Below, one piece after another: positions 1 through 14,425 of a stretch of 64,000 bases of DNA (its first letter is position 1; each line of letters opens with the position of its first letter). The DNA is taken from contig CM039180.1 in NCBI GenBank assembly GCA_008360975.2, positions 15,219,122-15,283,121 on the forward strand, given 5' to 3'. This stretch comes from Lichenostomus cassidix. Lineage: Eukaryota > Chordata > Aves > Passeriformes > Meliphagidae. The notes beneath the pieces are model-generated. The model was not told the origin of the DNA and ran no database searches. It was given only the letters and a program-made list of their open reading frames with translations. The position numbers were made by a program, and so were the translations under genes.

Positions 1-3000
1 TAAAAAAGAAATGAACAGAAAATGTATTAAGTACTTAGTCTAAGAATCTTAAAATAATCTTTGTCATACAAAGCAGTTATCTCCTTTCAAACTAAGTCTT
101 TTGATCTAAGCATGATAAAAACATGATATGCCAAATTTGAAACAGAACAGCCAAATAAATCAATGGCAGCAGCTGTGAAAAGCAGGCAGTATGACTGAGT
201 TTTGTTACAAACCTGCAACCACAGAGCCTGATGAATTTTGTCTAAAATCAGTAGCACAAACCCAGTTTTCAATTCACTGATAAAAATTAACTTCCCCTTC
301 AGCTGGCCAGCTGGAAAATGTGAAGGAATGCTGAGACCATCTCTACAGATGATCAATAATTGATTCCACTTGATAAATATACCCAGACGTTGGAAATAAT
401 TGCCTAAGCACTACAGTGCTGTTATGTGTTTGAAAAATTAGCTGTAGGAAATGTAAACCAGTGGAAGAACAAACTAGGGAGTACATTATCATCAAAAGCA
501 GTATGTTCATGTAGATAAAATAAAGGCTGTGGGGGCTGGGCTGTATTTATGTGTGCAAAGAGTCTGGAGAAATGACTGTTTAATATTATATACTCACTTT
601 CTACATGTTTACTTTCCTGATATCGTAGCAACTTAGTAATCTAATTATTCAAAGTTAAAAAGGTGAATTTTCTATGCATTTAGCACTCAAAAGCTATCAC
701 AAAAAAAAAAAAAAATTCTCCCGTTTCACCCTGACTATCATTGGAAATCTGCATCAGCCAGTGCTAAGAAAGCCCATATGTATCTTCTGCCTCCCCCTCT
801 CCAGTGAAAGCATGCAGTAGCAGGGTAATCATACAGCAGCTGAGCTCTCTCGGATTTGGGGCAGAGAATTTGTTGTACAGCCTCACAAAGTCCTGATGCA
901 GGGACACCCTTTTGGCACAGCTGTTAATGGTTACTCAAACCCTTCCTGACTGATGAGGCTACTAGTAAAAATTAGCAAAGGGGCTGGAGGAAGAATTGAG
1001 TCTTGTGGAACTCCAGCCTGGGTTTCTGCTAAGTTCCCAGGGACTGGTGTGCTGATGGGACAGGCAAAGCACTGGCCCCACCTGGTTCTGAACCCCACGA
1101 GTTCAGGGTCATGGAATGAGGCCTGGGGACATCAGCTCCTTTCCTTGGGGAGGGACATGGATGTGGGGAAGCTGGACCTACCAGCTAAATGCACTAGACC
1201 AACTGTCCTCTGCTGAGTTTGGTATTTGCCACCTCTCCCAGTCCCTGGATACTCCATCAACAGAGCTCACACACAGATCTCTGACTGATGATCTATAGTG
1301 TCATATATATAGCGAGGAGTTGAATTACAGGGATACCTTCTATTTGAGTTTGTCATGCACCTTCAACCACTTTATCTGCTTCTCAAACCTGATCACCCAG
1401 CTTTTATTTCAACCATGTCCAAATAGGAACAACTCCATATAGCTAATATTTCTTTTTTTTTATTTCAGACACAGAATTTCTCCTAAAATGACACCTGTGT
1501 GAGCTATTAGAAAGTAAGAATCAGTGCTACAACACTGACAAATTTTCTTTCCCTAGAAATGTCAGAGCTTTAATGTTCCATATATACTATATTGGATATA
1601 GTTAGAAATAGAAACCTTTCTGCCAATCGAATGGAAAAATTCCTAGTCTCCCAATTCTGGAAGACTTTGAAATACCTGACCCTTAAAGTGTGAATTATTT
1701 TCTAGCATATAAAACCTATTTTTGACATGTTACAGCTAACTCTTGGCTCAAAATATCTGGACTAGTAATCATAAAAGCTCTGGGCTCTTGAGGTGGGAAG
1801 ATATGAAAAATATACCTTCTATACTACCAAGATTTCTCCCAAACTTTGTAAGTAGGTTGTTGTTTCAATTTTGTGTTCTCGTTTCTCTGTAACAACCTCA
1901 TGGACTGGGTTAATTCTCACAACAATCAGGAACCTCCTGATTTTTGTCTGCAGCACATAAATAACAGGGTGCACTGATGTCCCTTCCGTAGAAGGCACAA
2001 AATAGCTCAACTAGACTTCCCAAATTCTCATTCTGTAAAAAGCAGAACAAACAGGAGGCGGTAATGCTCTAAATTCCAATTTAAATTTTTGCACTTTGAA
2101 TATGGTTTGGGGTAGAGGAAAAAAAGATAAGGAAATTCTGCCTCTCCATCAGCACTAGCATGTGTGTCTCTTACCCAGATAGATCATGGTGGATTTGTAT
2201 TCACACAAACTCACACTAAACTGGGCAAATTTGATTTATAGATCTGCATGTCTCAATGCTTCCCAGAATTCATTAGTAAGCATTTGCAGTAGATAACAGC
2301 TGGGACAAGTGGAAAATATTTCACAATCAGCTGGTGAGGTACTGCTTGGGCATTTTCCCAATGATGTGACATTTTAACTTGGCAGGGTTTCATTACCAAC
2401 CTCCTTATCAGTGTACGGCCATTTCTTGTTCTTATCATCTTGCTCCACATCAGGAGTGTTGTTCCAGCATCTTTGAAATATGATATGTTTCCTTCCTCCA
2501 CAGAACACCTTTATTGCTCTGCCTTCCTTGTGCCTGGCAGCAAAAATTAGGTCAGTTTATTCTATACATTGAAGGCAAATTAATGTGACATTAAACAAAA
2601 ATTTATACATGGATGAAGAAAAAGGGGAGAATATATCTGTGCATGCTGACAGATTGTTATGCCGTGATTTATTTGGAACAGAAACATCAAGCCAGTTTAG
2701 CTCGTGGTATCACAGCAGTCATCAGATCATCCTGTCTGCCTCCGCTACTTAATCAAGCTTGAGTCTGCAAGAACACTTGAGTGGGGAAGGCACAGACACA
2801 ACTGTGTGGGGACAACAGGAGCACATCAGCCCTGCAGAGTGTGGGCAGGGATGTACCCTGATACCTTTTTGGATGCAAACCCCTGACTGCCTCCGCTGCA
2901 GATCCACCACCTCACCTTGGTGACAAGCATCTATCCCACGTCATTCCTCACTTCTGGAAGTAGTCTTCTGTGACAGAGGGAGGCTGTTTTCACTGGCACT

Positions 3001-6000
3001 TCTGCTACACATTGCTACACTCTACGTGTCTTGCCAGATATTTTTGATATACCAAATGACAGGTGCGTGTCTTAATAAGTTCTACCGGGGGCAGGAATTA
3101 GTAGATGAGGGAGCACACAGCAGTGGAAGCATCTGGTAGGAAGAAAAAAGATTGTCTTGTACTTTGTCAAGAGTAATTAGAGTTGCCAGTTGTCATTGCT
3201 GCTAACATTTACTTAAATAAGTTTCTCTGACGAGAAACTATCTGACAAAACTCAAAACCATGTAAATTTTTGAACAATATGATACCGAAATGGTCTTATT
3301 ATTAAACAGTCATGCTGGAGTTCAATACTCTCAGAGCTTCTTTTTGATATGCTATGGGTGAAGGCTTAATGTCAAAGTTACACATTTGAAGATATTATAT
3401 AGGATTTCTGATTTAGCAGAGTGATATAAAATATAAAATATACTGAAAACATAATGCAACTGTAAATTTCATTTACCAGAAGATAGCAACTGCCACAGTT
3501 CAATCACATATGAATGTGATTCCCATTACCGGTCTCTATAGTATGCTCACTGTCACAATGGGGGATGTTCCCAATTGCTGAGAAGGAATGTGTAGAGTGA
3601 AGCCAGCTCAAGGCCACTGCTCTCTTTGAAATACCTTTGCTAGTTGTCTAGTTTGAGCTCTGAGTGAGCCTTCTTCCATGGCTGAAGTCTATTGGTCAGT
3701 CTCAAGCCACCAGCCTTGCTAAAGAAGAGGTAAAGATTTCAGCAAGTTGTATAATAGTTACATTAAAAATGCTCTCAAAATAATTTGCTTTCAACAGTAA
3801 GCTTTGGGGGAGGCTGGCGATAAGTGTTCTACAGTCTAATTAAGAAAGATAAACGTTTGTAATTTTCAATTGTGTCTGACAACATATTTAATTTCCCCCT
3901 CCTGGAGTGCAGCACAGAGGGGCACTCACAATCCACACCCCAGCACACTCTGAGGGTCTCATGCTGGGAGAAGAGCAATGCACCACATCCAGCTGCTGCA
4001 AACAGCATCTCAGCTCTTGTTTTAGATTCTAATCCTTCCTTTGGTACTCTTAATTAATTATAAATATTTTTGCTTTGTTATTTTAATAGAGTGTCATAAC
4101 ATAATTTCTTTGTTCCTGTCACCTGAAATTATTTAGAAATTTAAAAAAAAAAGAGCATTTTCATGTTTTCCTGGCTAATTTAAATTATGGTTCTTACACA
4201 AGACAGCCCACAGCTGGACACTTGTATGACCAGTGCAGTCTAAGTCCACTGAGGAGTTGGACTTTATTTTGGGAACTGTGCTATACTGTCAGTGGCAGAC
4301 AGATAGTGTAAGTAGAAAACTCTGAGCACAGGTTTTAAAGAAAGGGAACAAATGTAAAAGATGCTTTGAAAGTGATGGCTGTGGAGAAAATGTGTATTAG
4401 CCAGACATGAACTATAGTCAAGTAATAAACTCCCATAAAAACCACAGAAAACAACAGCTCTCCACCCCTCTCAAGACACTTCAGGGAGTAATACTGACTG
4501 CTGGTTTGTGAGGTCAAAACATCCACATGAAATGTTTTTAAGAACAGGAACAAAGTCCTGAAAATTGATGAGCTAAAATAATGTAATATACCCAAAAGCA
4601 AGGAGTAAAGTCCTGACCCTTTTACCTTCAAATGGTGTAGTCCCCTCAAGACATGGTAGAATGTATAGGAGATAGAATTATTTGTCCAGTTTATACAAAC
4701 TCACAGAATCAAGGAAAGCCTGTGATAATTGTATTATTTTTGAGAGAATATAATTCTGCTGTGTTCCTCCAAAGGGCAGACTTTTCCCCAGGTTAGGTAT
4801 ATGCCAGGTGGGTGCTGGCACCTTGCTAAGGTACAGCTGGGGCTGGCAGCACCATTGTTCAGACTCTCGTTGCTCTCTCAGAGCTATGGGCAAGATTTCA
4901 TAGCCATTTTGTCAAGCCATATTGGCAGTGAAGAAATATCACTAGCAATCTACTCTGTACATGAATTACTTTTTAAGTAATACAAGCAAATTAATAAAAT
5001 AATAAAGGTTGTCTCTTCTGGAATAAAAGACAAAGAGAAAAATGGCCTAAATGTATTGAGAGCATTATTAATTCTCTATAGGCCCAGTGTCTGAGTTTCA
5101 TCTGCCCTATTCAGGGTTCTCAAAGAGTGAATATCCCCCTCGGGCTATGAACCTACACTGAGTAATGATGCAATTGCCCCAGCAGAGCTAATTCCCCTGG
5201 ATTGCTAATAACACCCTAGATGTCCAGGCACTCATTTTGAGCAGCTCAGCCCCATTTAGTCTCATTTGCTAGCTCACCCCCTCATGCCTGAGAGGTGACT
5301 GCAAGATGTGCCATCCATCACCCAGCACTCTCACCCTGCCTTTCCCAGGTGGATGCACAGTCCTGCTGCCTCCTGCCACAGCGCCCAGCGGGCAGGGAAG
5401 GTGCACAGCTCGGATGGGACAGGGGCTGGCAGCACACCTGAAAGCTGTGTCACAGTTATCCATCTCCTGGAAAGCCTGATTAAGGGATGGGGCTCCCTGA
5501 CAAGTTATTTTCTCAGCCACATGTGCTTCTCCAGCACAAGTCTCTGGAGAGGAGAGCAGTCCCCAGTGCACACCCTGGCCTGGGTTATGGGATCCTGTCC
5601 TTTATCCATGTGGTAATTTCCATGTGTTCAGGCTTCCCACATTTTTTGATGGGAACATGTGCACACTGTGAACTCTCCTGGAACAAGCTGGGGACAAGAG
5701 AAGGAGAAAAGTATAGAGAATATTTGGTGGTTATGAAGGAAAAAAGAGTTTCCCATACTCGACTTCACGCTCCTCATAGGTACTCACCACAGAAGAGTCC
5801 AGAGAGGCAGAAATCCTCTTTGGCAACATCCCCAGATGCATCAGAGTCACACAGGAGCTTCATACCCCAGCCCACATGCATGACTCACAAGTCTTCCCCC
5901 ACTATGCTATATTATAAAATGGTCTGCCATTACAGACCACACTGAAATTTTTTCCCCATTGGGCAGAAGTTCCCATGCATTCACCTTGCAAGACACCCAA

Positions 6001-7615
6001 ACAAGCCACCCACACAGATAGGGGATCCCTCCAGGACAGAATTTGTGGGAGGTGGTTGGTTTGTCTTGCCTGCATGCATCCCCAGGAAGCAGTGAAAGCT
6101 ATGTCAGAGAGATTGGAGGAGGTGAGGAGCCAAGGACAGAAAGGGTTTATGTGGAAGGGGCTGATGGGGGAGAAGCAGTCACTGTTGTCACTCAGAATGA
6201 GTCAGTGACAGTGGGCTGTGACTGACTGCCACAGGACAGGAGTCATCAGCAGGAGTTTGGGGGGTGTGTGGAGTACCACCAGTCACAGCAGCTGGCCATT
6301 GCTGTCACAGTGTCCAAAGGTGGGAACTGCACCATGGACTGGCTCACTCCTCCTTTTCACTCCTCAGCTTAACAGCATGGGAAGGAACTCCAGGTCTAAT
6401 TTTGGCCTCATACTACAGGGTATGCTAACAAATTAGTTGCTCGATGTGCTTGCAGGGCACGTTCGCTAGCTCCCCCGGAGACCGTGCGCTAACCAGCACC
6501 ACTCATCAGCCTGGGCATGCACGGAAAAGAGCCAGCGGCCAGATAGCTCCAGCAGGTTTCACAGACATCTCAGGAGAGGTGGTGACAGCAGTTCTGCTGA
6601 CAGCCCATCTAAAGGCCATTGCAAAGACACTGCATAATGCACATGGCCTTCTTGACCTGAGATTTTTGATGCAGACCTTGTCCATGGGACCTGAAAACTG
6701 GATTGGAGATGAAAGTCAGAGGATTTAACAACCAAACAGCCTGCTGCAATGCCCAAACCTGCTCCTTTAGGTCCTCTGAGCAGGAACTAGTGATAAATGC
6801 ACCAGGCCAAGTGTGTCAGCTTGCCTTCAGCACCTGTCTTCTGTCTCCTGCTCTTCTGTCACCTGTCTGTGTCTCCAGATACTACCTCTCCTGCTCCCCA
6901 GCCCAGGTCACCACCCTTTCCTGCCAGCTCCACCAGGCCATAAATCATTGTCCTGCCCCACAGACATAGTGCTTTCCCCAGTGCAATGGATCCCTGGCAG
7001 CACAGTCAACCAGCTTATTTACAGCAATTTAATTTATTTTATTTGCCAAAAATATGTGCTGTTATTTTTATCTCCAATACTTTCTAATCCAGGTGACCTG
7101 GACAAACTGAGACAATGAGATTTTAGCTGAGTACAAGGCTCAAACAAAGCAGCTGCTCTGGAAAGAGCTGTGAACCCCAGTGCTGTTGCTTTCATCTGGG
7201 TCTGAGTGGGCTCTGTGACACTGGGAAGCTCAAACTGGATTGTGATACCATTAAAGGATGGGAGGACATGGCAACAAATGGATTTTTAGCAGAACACTGG
7301 CCATGAATGTTGACTCTAGCTGGTGACCATGTGCTTTGTCTTAAACCTGTAGGAGCTGAAGAATGATCCAGATTACTACAACATCCAGATTACTACAATT
7401 AAATCTTTTTTTTTTTTGTTTTGTCATTGTTTACCATTCTGGTATGGGGAGTTGTAGCCTTTTTCTTTTTTTTCCAGATGTTGGCATGAGTAGATGACAT
7501 TTAAGACCATTTTGTGGATGCAATGTTGCATGCACATTATTTACTTCTGGTATAAAGAATATATTAGTTATTCAGTGTGGCAAGAAATGAGTGTCAAAAT
7601 GCCTCTGGTAATCCT
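1..7615. other. Intergenic DNA, no gene recognised
   Basis: No supported exon on either strand. Most is AT-rich; 5.2-6.9 kb is GC-richer and has several short overlapping open frames without recognisable domains. An A15 run lies at 701-715. In mammals GRAMD4 is the neighbour on this side of CERK, but I could not find any of its exons here. Confidence 0.6.
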
Positions 7616-7617
7616 GA

Positions 7618-8145
7618 ATTACAGATTGATCAGGCCATGCCTGGAGTATCATGTTCATTTCTGTCCTGATAATTTAAGAAAGACACAGAAAGAGGGTCCC
7701 AAGGAAGGCTATGAAGATGTCCAAAGAACTGGAGAACCTTCCCTTTGAGGAATGACTGAAGGAGTTATGTTTTTAGTCCCCAGGGAAGAGAAGGCTCAGT
7801 GTGGACCTCATCAAGTATTCCAGTACTTAAAGGGTGGCTACAAAGAGGACGGAGGTCACCCTCTCTCCTCACAAGGCTCATGGAGTAGAGAAGAGGTAGC
7901 TGGTAAAAGTTGCACCAGGAGAGGTTTTATCTCAATATAAGAAAGGTGGTTTTTACAGTGGGAACACTCATTCACTGGAACACCTTCCCCAAAGATGTCG
8001 TAAAGTCCCGTTGTCAGATGGTTTCAAGATGTAGTTGGTTAGGATGCCAGGCAATGCTATCTAGGCTCCTTGTCGCACAAAAGATTGGACAAGATGGTCT
8101 TTCCAGGTCCCTGCAAACCTGGCCTGTGCTATGACTGTGGTTACT
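7618..8145 (+). mobile_element. CR1 LINE fragment, 5'-truncated
   Basis: Decayed CR1 3' portion in plus orientation. It starts in the end of the reverse-transcriptase ORF (LVRPCLEYHVHFCPD-like sense), passes the typical RGF-LNIRKVVF segment and stops in the 3' region (GACAAGATGGTCTTTCCAGG). Stops and frameshifts interrupt the frame. It carries no function. Confidence 0.85.
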
Positions 8146-11100
8146 GTCTTACATGGAAACAGTTTTTCCAGTCAAAGGTCTGCTGTCTCAATGATGGCAT
8201 CATAACAGTGTACATCCACCATCTGCTGCTCCAGCTCTGGGTGTAATCATCTCCCAGTTATGTATGTTCTTTCTCACAAATGGCAAATGGTGAGGGAGCA
8301 TTGGCCAGGTGATAAGCAGATATCTTCTTCTGAGACTGTGGGTCTGGTAAGGGCCATGGAGAATGTAGCTTAGGAGTCCTTAAGAGTAGGCATTTTTCAA
8401 ACCCATGAAGCCACAAACTTCTATACTTCAGGCACTTGATACAGATGAAAGTAATTGCTCCAGTGCTGAAAAACAAAATTGTACTCTAGGGATGAAAGTG
8501 TTCTTTAGTTAAAATCACAGGAAAATAAATAACTTACTTTTCTAAGAGAAAGCCAAAAATGTCATTTAGAGCAGAGCAATCATTCTTAAAAGGCAGCACT
8601 TGTCTGACATGACTACAGAAACAGCACTCTTCTCAGGAAGGAGCTTCTGTGGTTATTATTGTAATTTGTGCAGGTCCAGCTGCCTTGCCAGCAGCATGTG
8701 GAGCAGCTTTAATCACAGTTTTAAACTAATGTGGCAGATATTTATGATAAAAACACTGGTGTTAGCTGTGTCAGATGCTGTAAAAAAAACCTCAAAACAA
8801 TCAGCTGTCAGATTGATTAAAAAACCCGACATTTTCTTCTGAAAGTGCTGAGGTAATTTAAGAAAAAAATTATAAAGAGCAAAATTAATTTAATCAAACA
8901 ATTTCAATGATAAATTGCAGATGGGAAAGTCTCCTGGGGTTGCAAAGAACATGTTTATATTGTCAGGTACGTCAAAAGGAAGATTAGATGGAGACATTGT
9001 ACTGACAGGGGAGAAGAAGGTAAAATTGTTTTGCTCAGTTCTCTGCTGTCAGAGCATCCCAGAAATGCCATCTCCCACCCAACATGGTCAAGTGATGTCC
9101 CCTGCCTGCTTTCTGCCCTCCTCAGACTTGCACCAAGGAGAACACTTGATTCCACACAAAGAGTCAGAAACAGTAAGAAGTCACCTAATGGCTTACTCTT
9201 TTGAGGCTGCTCCTGAAACAACAGCTCGGGGTGCCATTATGGGGTATGGTCTGGCACTGCCTGTCTGGCTGTGGGGCCACACAACAGGGCAAACCCATGG
9301 CTGTGCTTTGCTGTGGGCTTGTATTGACCCTCCTCTGACCATCTTGGTGATGGTGGGCTGGGACTGTGCCACTGGTAGGAACAGCCAGTTTCTGAGGAGC
9401 AGGATTCCAGAGAGTGCATTTCTGTAGGGAAATACATCCTATTCCTCTGCATTTGCCGTGCAAAATTATAAGGCTAATGTGCATCAGGTGAAGGTGGGCC
9501 TGAACCATTCTGGCATATATGATGTATGTAATCATAATCCATGCTAAAGAGTAAGCACATTAAAAGGGACAGGTAGGAAGGTGATCAAACAGCCCTGTGT
9601 ATTAATCTTAAATCTGGAAAAAAAACCCAGCCTCAACTCAATACTTCTGTATTTTTAATGGAAAAATTAATAAGGGGAAAGAGAAAAATGAAACAGGCTG
9701 ATCACTTAGTGCCATGCATTAAATGTTATCATTCAAGAGTGTTGTACACAGAACACAGCAAATATTGTAGATATGTCAGGGATGATTCAATGTTACTGAA
9801 ATAACTTGAGAACATAAGCTCTCCTTTACCACTGTCAGAATAGCTAGACGTGTTTGATTTAGCTCATCCTGCTGTGCCGTGTTGCTCTGCTTTTTCTGTT
9901 AACTCCTCAATTCAACCTTACAATTGGGAATTCAGATAACACAGCCCTTCACTTCTGATCTTAGTTGAATACCAATGGCATAATTTTATGCTTCCTTGCT
10001 TTCTCTACTCCCTGACCTTTCATGTTTCTTGAGGGACATCTCATTTCCTCTAGCTTTCAAACACCTTAACTCTTATTTCTTTATATTGGTGATACAATTA
10101 AGTACACATCCTTAATTGAGTTACAAGTAAATACATAGAATAATAACAGGGTGTTTATCTTTGTCAACCTTAGACAGGTAATTAAATAGTCTCCTTCACA
10201 CTCTTCTAGGCAAACAGAACCCTTTAAACTGATATGCCGCCTTTACGTAATGTCAATAGACTGTCTTCTCCTCTCCTCTGTTTAGATGGCCTTGTGTATT
10301 CAACAGAAAATGCAAATTTGCCATACTCAAAACTCAGCTGGAAATAAACCTAACACTCCTATTAGTCTAGTTACTCTGGATCAGAGTACACTGAATAAGA
10401 ATAAAAAGTTACTTCATTGCTAGAGCTGACAGAGCACAATTTCAGAGGTCACACCTTGGGTGCAAAGTCTGTTCAGATTTCCAGTACAATACTTCCTGAT
10501 ATGTTCTTGGATTTAGCATATATATCAGCTAGGCAGAGCAGCAGATCTTCATCTATGGTAAAATGATGTGGCTCTATTAAAGGTCAAAGGAGATGATTTC
10601 CATCAGCTGAGGACACAGTTGACCTGCCATTCATGTCTTGTCCCTTTGACCTTCAGAAGAGGAGGAAACCCTCTGGCATTCAGCAAGGTACTGACAGCCA
10701 AAGGCTCTGTTGAGGAGCAGCTGAATTTCAAAACATTTATGTAAGGCTGTTGGAGAGGAATGGTCACATGCCAAAGGCTCCAAAGCACCGTCAATTTGGA
10801 TTTTGTAATCAACATGACACTGGCTGAGACTTGGGCTCAGCCAGTAACCTGACCTGGGATACACCAACTCGCAGAGGTCTGGCTTCAGCTTGTGGTTTTC
10901 TCTGCTCTGTTACTCCCCCACTGCTCCCCTGCAGGGGTTGGTACTTCTCCTGCTACCTTTTCAGCAGATTTGTGTCCTCTCTTTCAATTTTCCACCACAG
11001 GCCCCAGGGATCTTAATACTCCTGAATTAAAAGATGCCCACAAAAACACAGACTACACAGCCCTTTTTGCCATAGGAACAGCCATTTTCTGGCTTAGGGC

Positions 11101-14017
11101 TTCTGGTGAAATCCAGTTACAAACATTAGGATGCACATCAATCGAGTCTTGTGTGGATTATGGATCCCATTGTAAACAAGCCAGCTCATAGTAAGAAATG
11201 CAAGGAGCATATGCCCTGAAATCACTCCATCCTATTTTCTGCAAAATTGCTCTTACACATATATCATTGCTCTGCTATAGAGGAGCAAATATGTAGAGCA
11301 TAAATATTGACATTTATATTGTTCATACTTGTGCATGCTAAAGAAATCATTATTTTTTAAAGGCTTTCAATAAAGATGGCTGTTGGAAGGTTAAGAGAGG
11401 GAAAAACACCTTAACAGTGCCACACAGTACTTCTGTTTCCTTGGAGATTCCTTTTAATGTAGAAATAAATAAGAAAACTCACGGTTCACAGCAATGTGCT
11501 TCTTTTACCTAGTCTTTTAGACAGAAAAGAAGCATGAACCTGACAGTGCCTTACCCCAGTGGTGATGTTATGTAGCTTCATATCGGTGATACTTGGTTTT
11601 TAAATGCTCCCTTGGGAAACATGCCCTTATTTGCAGTTGAACTATACATAACAAATAATAATTTCCTCTTGCTATTGTAATTTGTTTATTATACATCAAT
11701 ATTTCCCCTTGATAAAAGGAGTTTTGGAGAATTTTGAAATGCTTAGGCAGAAAAACACTCACAAAGCCACAAACCCAAAGCTGATCAGTATGGCTTGGAT
11801 ATACCATAAGGTAAAAAACCCTTGGGTGCCCAAAGACATGTCCAGATGTCAAACATCTCTTCTCAGATGACAGATGACAGATGTCAAACATCTCTTCTCA
11901 GAGATGTACAAGTAAATGAGTCCCTTTTCCCAGATACATGTCTGCATGGCAAAATCAAAGAGAAATTTCTAGAAGAGAAACAACACAGAGAAGAGCTTTA
12001 TAGCCTGTGTGCTGGAGCAGCAGGCAGCCAGACTGAGGGAATGCAAACGTGGAGAAAAGGAGACCGAAGGAACAGAGAGCAGTATTATCAGGCTGGAAAT
12101 ACAGGTACCCTTCTTTAACTCCAGAAAGGGCCAGTAAAACAAAGCAATGGGAAGAGTGAAAAGTCAGGACAGCAATGAGGAAGAGGAAAAGCTGGGGGAG
12201 ACCAGGAGTGCTCAGAAATGCTGCTATGGACAGAAAGGAGCAAACAAGGCTGAGTCCAAGAGGTAGGAACTGGCAGGGAAAGAAAAACCACACTGGATCT
12301 AGTCAGGTTTGCCCCCACCTCCTGTACACCATGTGGCACTGACTGAAAATGCCAGATCATTCAGTCTGTCATTGCAGGCTCTCTGCCTAAAAAATATGGC
12401 AGCTGATTTTCTCAATTTATTTGAGAAACATTTGTACACACTTGCTTAGGGCAGAGCAAAGTGAGAGCTAGAATTATCTGAGACGTGGTAGAAACAAATA
12501 TTCAAGCCATCTTTAATAGTGTGCCCAACACTTGCAACACAGGCAAATTCTCCTGAGTTGAGAAAGTTGGTACATGAACAAGGGTCCCAGATGCTAAAAT
12601 TTAGGATTGTGCTTTTCCCCTGCTTGACCTGTGTTTCTGTCCCTTTTTAAGGAAGACATTTTTCAATGCAGCATCTATCATTGTTTGATCACATTGAATC
12701 CTGTAAAGAAAATTAGAAGTAGAAATCACCAGTGTGAAGTGACATGTAATTTGAACTGAAATAAGCTACTGCAAATCTCATCTGTAGGGAGCCATAGGAA
12801 ATGGAGTTGCCAGACTACCTTAAAAATGACTGCTGTATTTTGAAATGTGGAGTTATTTTCAGGAGAACTAATTTTCAGTAGAGGGAGCTGCAGGATCAGG
12901 TCAGACTTGAAACACTGAGTAGCAGTCACTGCAGTAAGGTAGATTAAAAAGTATTTACGTTAACACGCAGAAATATTAAACAGTGTACCAGAGGATTTAT
13001 TATCATAAAATTATTTCAACTTTAGAACTCTCTAAACACTGCATCTCAGGGGTGTGGAAAAAGCAAGTGACATATGTAACTGCATGTAACAGCATTGTTT
13101 GATGTTTTACCAAAAAATAATCTTCTCTTTTCCTGGATTATAAGCACTGATTTGTAATACAAAGATCCCAAAAGCGAAACAAAGCTATATTTCTTTCCTT
13201 ATTGAAAGCTAGTGGCAATATTTCCGATATGGTAACTGTAGACTGCAGGTTCGGAGATTCAGTCAGTGCACACGGGAGAGCAATAGGCAGAGTTCTCTGT
13301 GCTGTCTCCATCCTCCCGTATTTGTATGCAAATTAATCTGCTTCTACCCAAAGGCAAAACTTGTGTGTGTGCAATTTTCTGTAGATGTGTCATTTTCAAG
13401 GGTTCTCCCTTAGACTCAGCACGCACTGAGCCTTTTTGCTCTGACACGTGTCTCCCAAGGCAGGCCAGCCAGTGACATCTGAGCACTGTGCTGTTCACAG
13501 ATGTTTAGCATTGCTCAGTGCTAGCCAGCCTTCTCTGTGCTGACACCACTGCGTTAGCAGTGTCAGCCAAGATGGAAAAACAAGGTCTTGACAGGTTCTT
13601 GAACAGAGAAAAATGAGGTTACAGCAAAATATTTGATGTTATTTACAAGTCTCGGACTACATTCAAGAATCTAAGCATGTCCTCCAGTGGACCTGCATGA
13701 AGAGGCCTTAAAATAAATACAACTTTGTCACAATTATTTCGTCATGTCAAATTGCTCCCGAATATTCACAGTAAAAAATACACTGTACCACAGGGGCAGC
13801 AGCAGTAGGGCTGCTCTTCAGTCACTCACAATGGATCAGTCACTGTACCAGTCCTCTCCATGACACATCCGTGCCACCTGGCTTGTGACACAAACCCAAA
13901 TGACAAAACTGTGCTCTTCCACCTGAATTCTTCTGCACCATAAAGGTCATGATGCAGCAACCTCCCAGTGTCAATATTCTCCCTGTTCATTAGGAGGTTT
14001 AACAGGCTGGTATTCAG
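8146..14017. other. Intergenic DNA, no gene recognised
   Basis: AT-rich overall. An open frame of 170 codons at 8915-9427 and another at 11822-12118 show no known domain. A short tandem duplication lies at 11843-11902. I see nothing else that can be named. Confidence 0.55.
11843..11902. repeat. 25-bp duplication with 35-bp spacing
   Basis: The 25-mer beginning CAGATGTCAAACATCTC occurs at 11843-11867 and again, identical, at 11878-11902, separated by TGACAGATGA. Identity of the copies suggests a recent replication-slippage event. Confidence 0.9.
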
Positions 14018-14425
14018 AGAACCACAGAATATGCTGAGTTGGAAGTGACCCACAAGGATCATCAAGTCCAACTCCAAGCCCTGCACAGTGCCATCCCCAC
14101 GAGTCACCCCGTGTGCCTGAGACCATTGTCCAAACACATATTGAACTCTGCCAGGCTGGTGCCTGTTCCAGTGCCCAGATACCCTTTGGGGGAAGAACCT
14201 TTTTCGAATATCCAGCCTAAACCTCCCCTGACACAATGTCAGGCCATTCCCTGAAGTCCTGTCACTGATCACCAGAGAGAAGAGATCCATGTCTGCCCCT
14301 CCTCTTCCCTCACCAGGAAGCTATAACTGCAATGAGATCTCCCCTCAGTGTCTCCTCTCCTGCAGGCTGAACAGACTGAGTGACCTCAGCTGCTCCTCAT
14401 ACAGCTTCCCCTCAAGGCCTAGTTG
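14018..14425 (-). mobile_element. CR1 LINE 3' fragment
   Basis: Minus-oriented CR1 end. The plus strand shows GACCCACAAGGATCATCAAG and TCCAACTCCAAGCCCTGC, then CAGGCTGAACAGACTGAGTG near 14365. It contains the remnant of the ORF2 C-terminus and the 3' UTR. An open frame of 154 codons on the minus strand (13826-14290) is this remnant. Confidence 0.92.

Noticed and set aside
5487..5945. 152-codon plus-strand frame
   Set aside because: Overlapped by other frames, no domain, and the composition changes along its length. No splice or promoter signal supports it.
8915..9427. 170-codon plus-strand frame
   Set aside because: No domain or homolog that I recognise, and two minus-strand frames are open over the same bases. 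Treated as chance or old repeat.
13539..13567. GCTGACAC...GTGTCAGC inverted repeat
   Set aside because: The arms pair only with a 3-nt bulge and are very short; no paired copy nearby suggests a transposon end, so it is likely chance.
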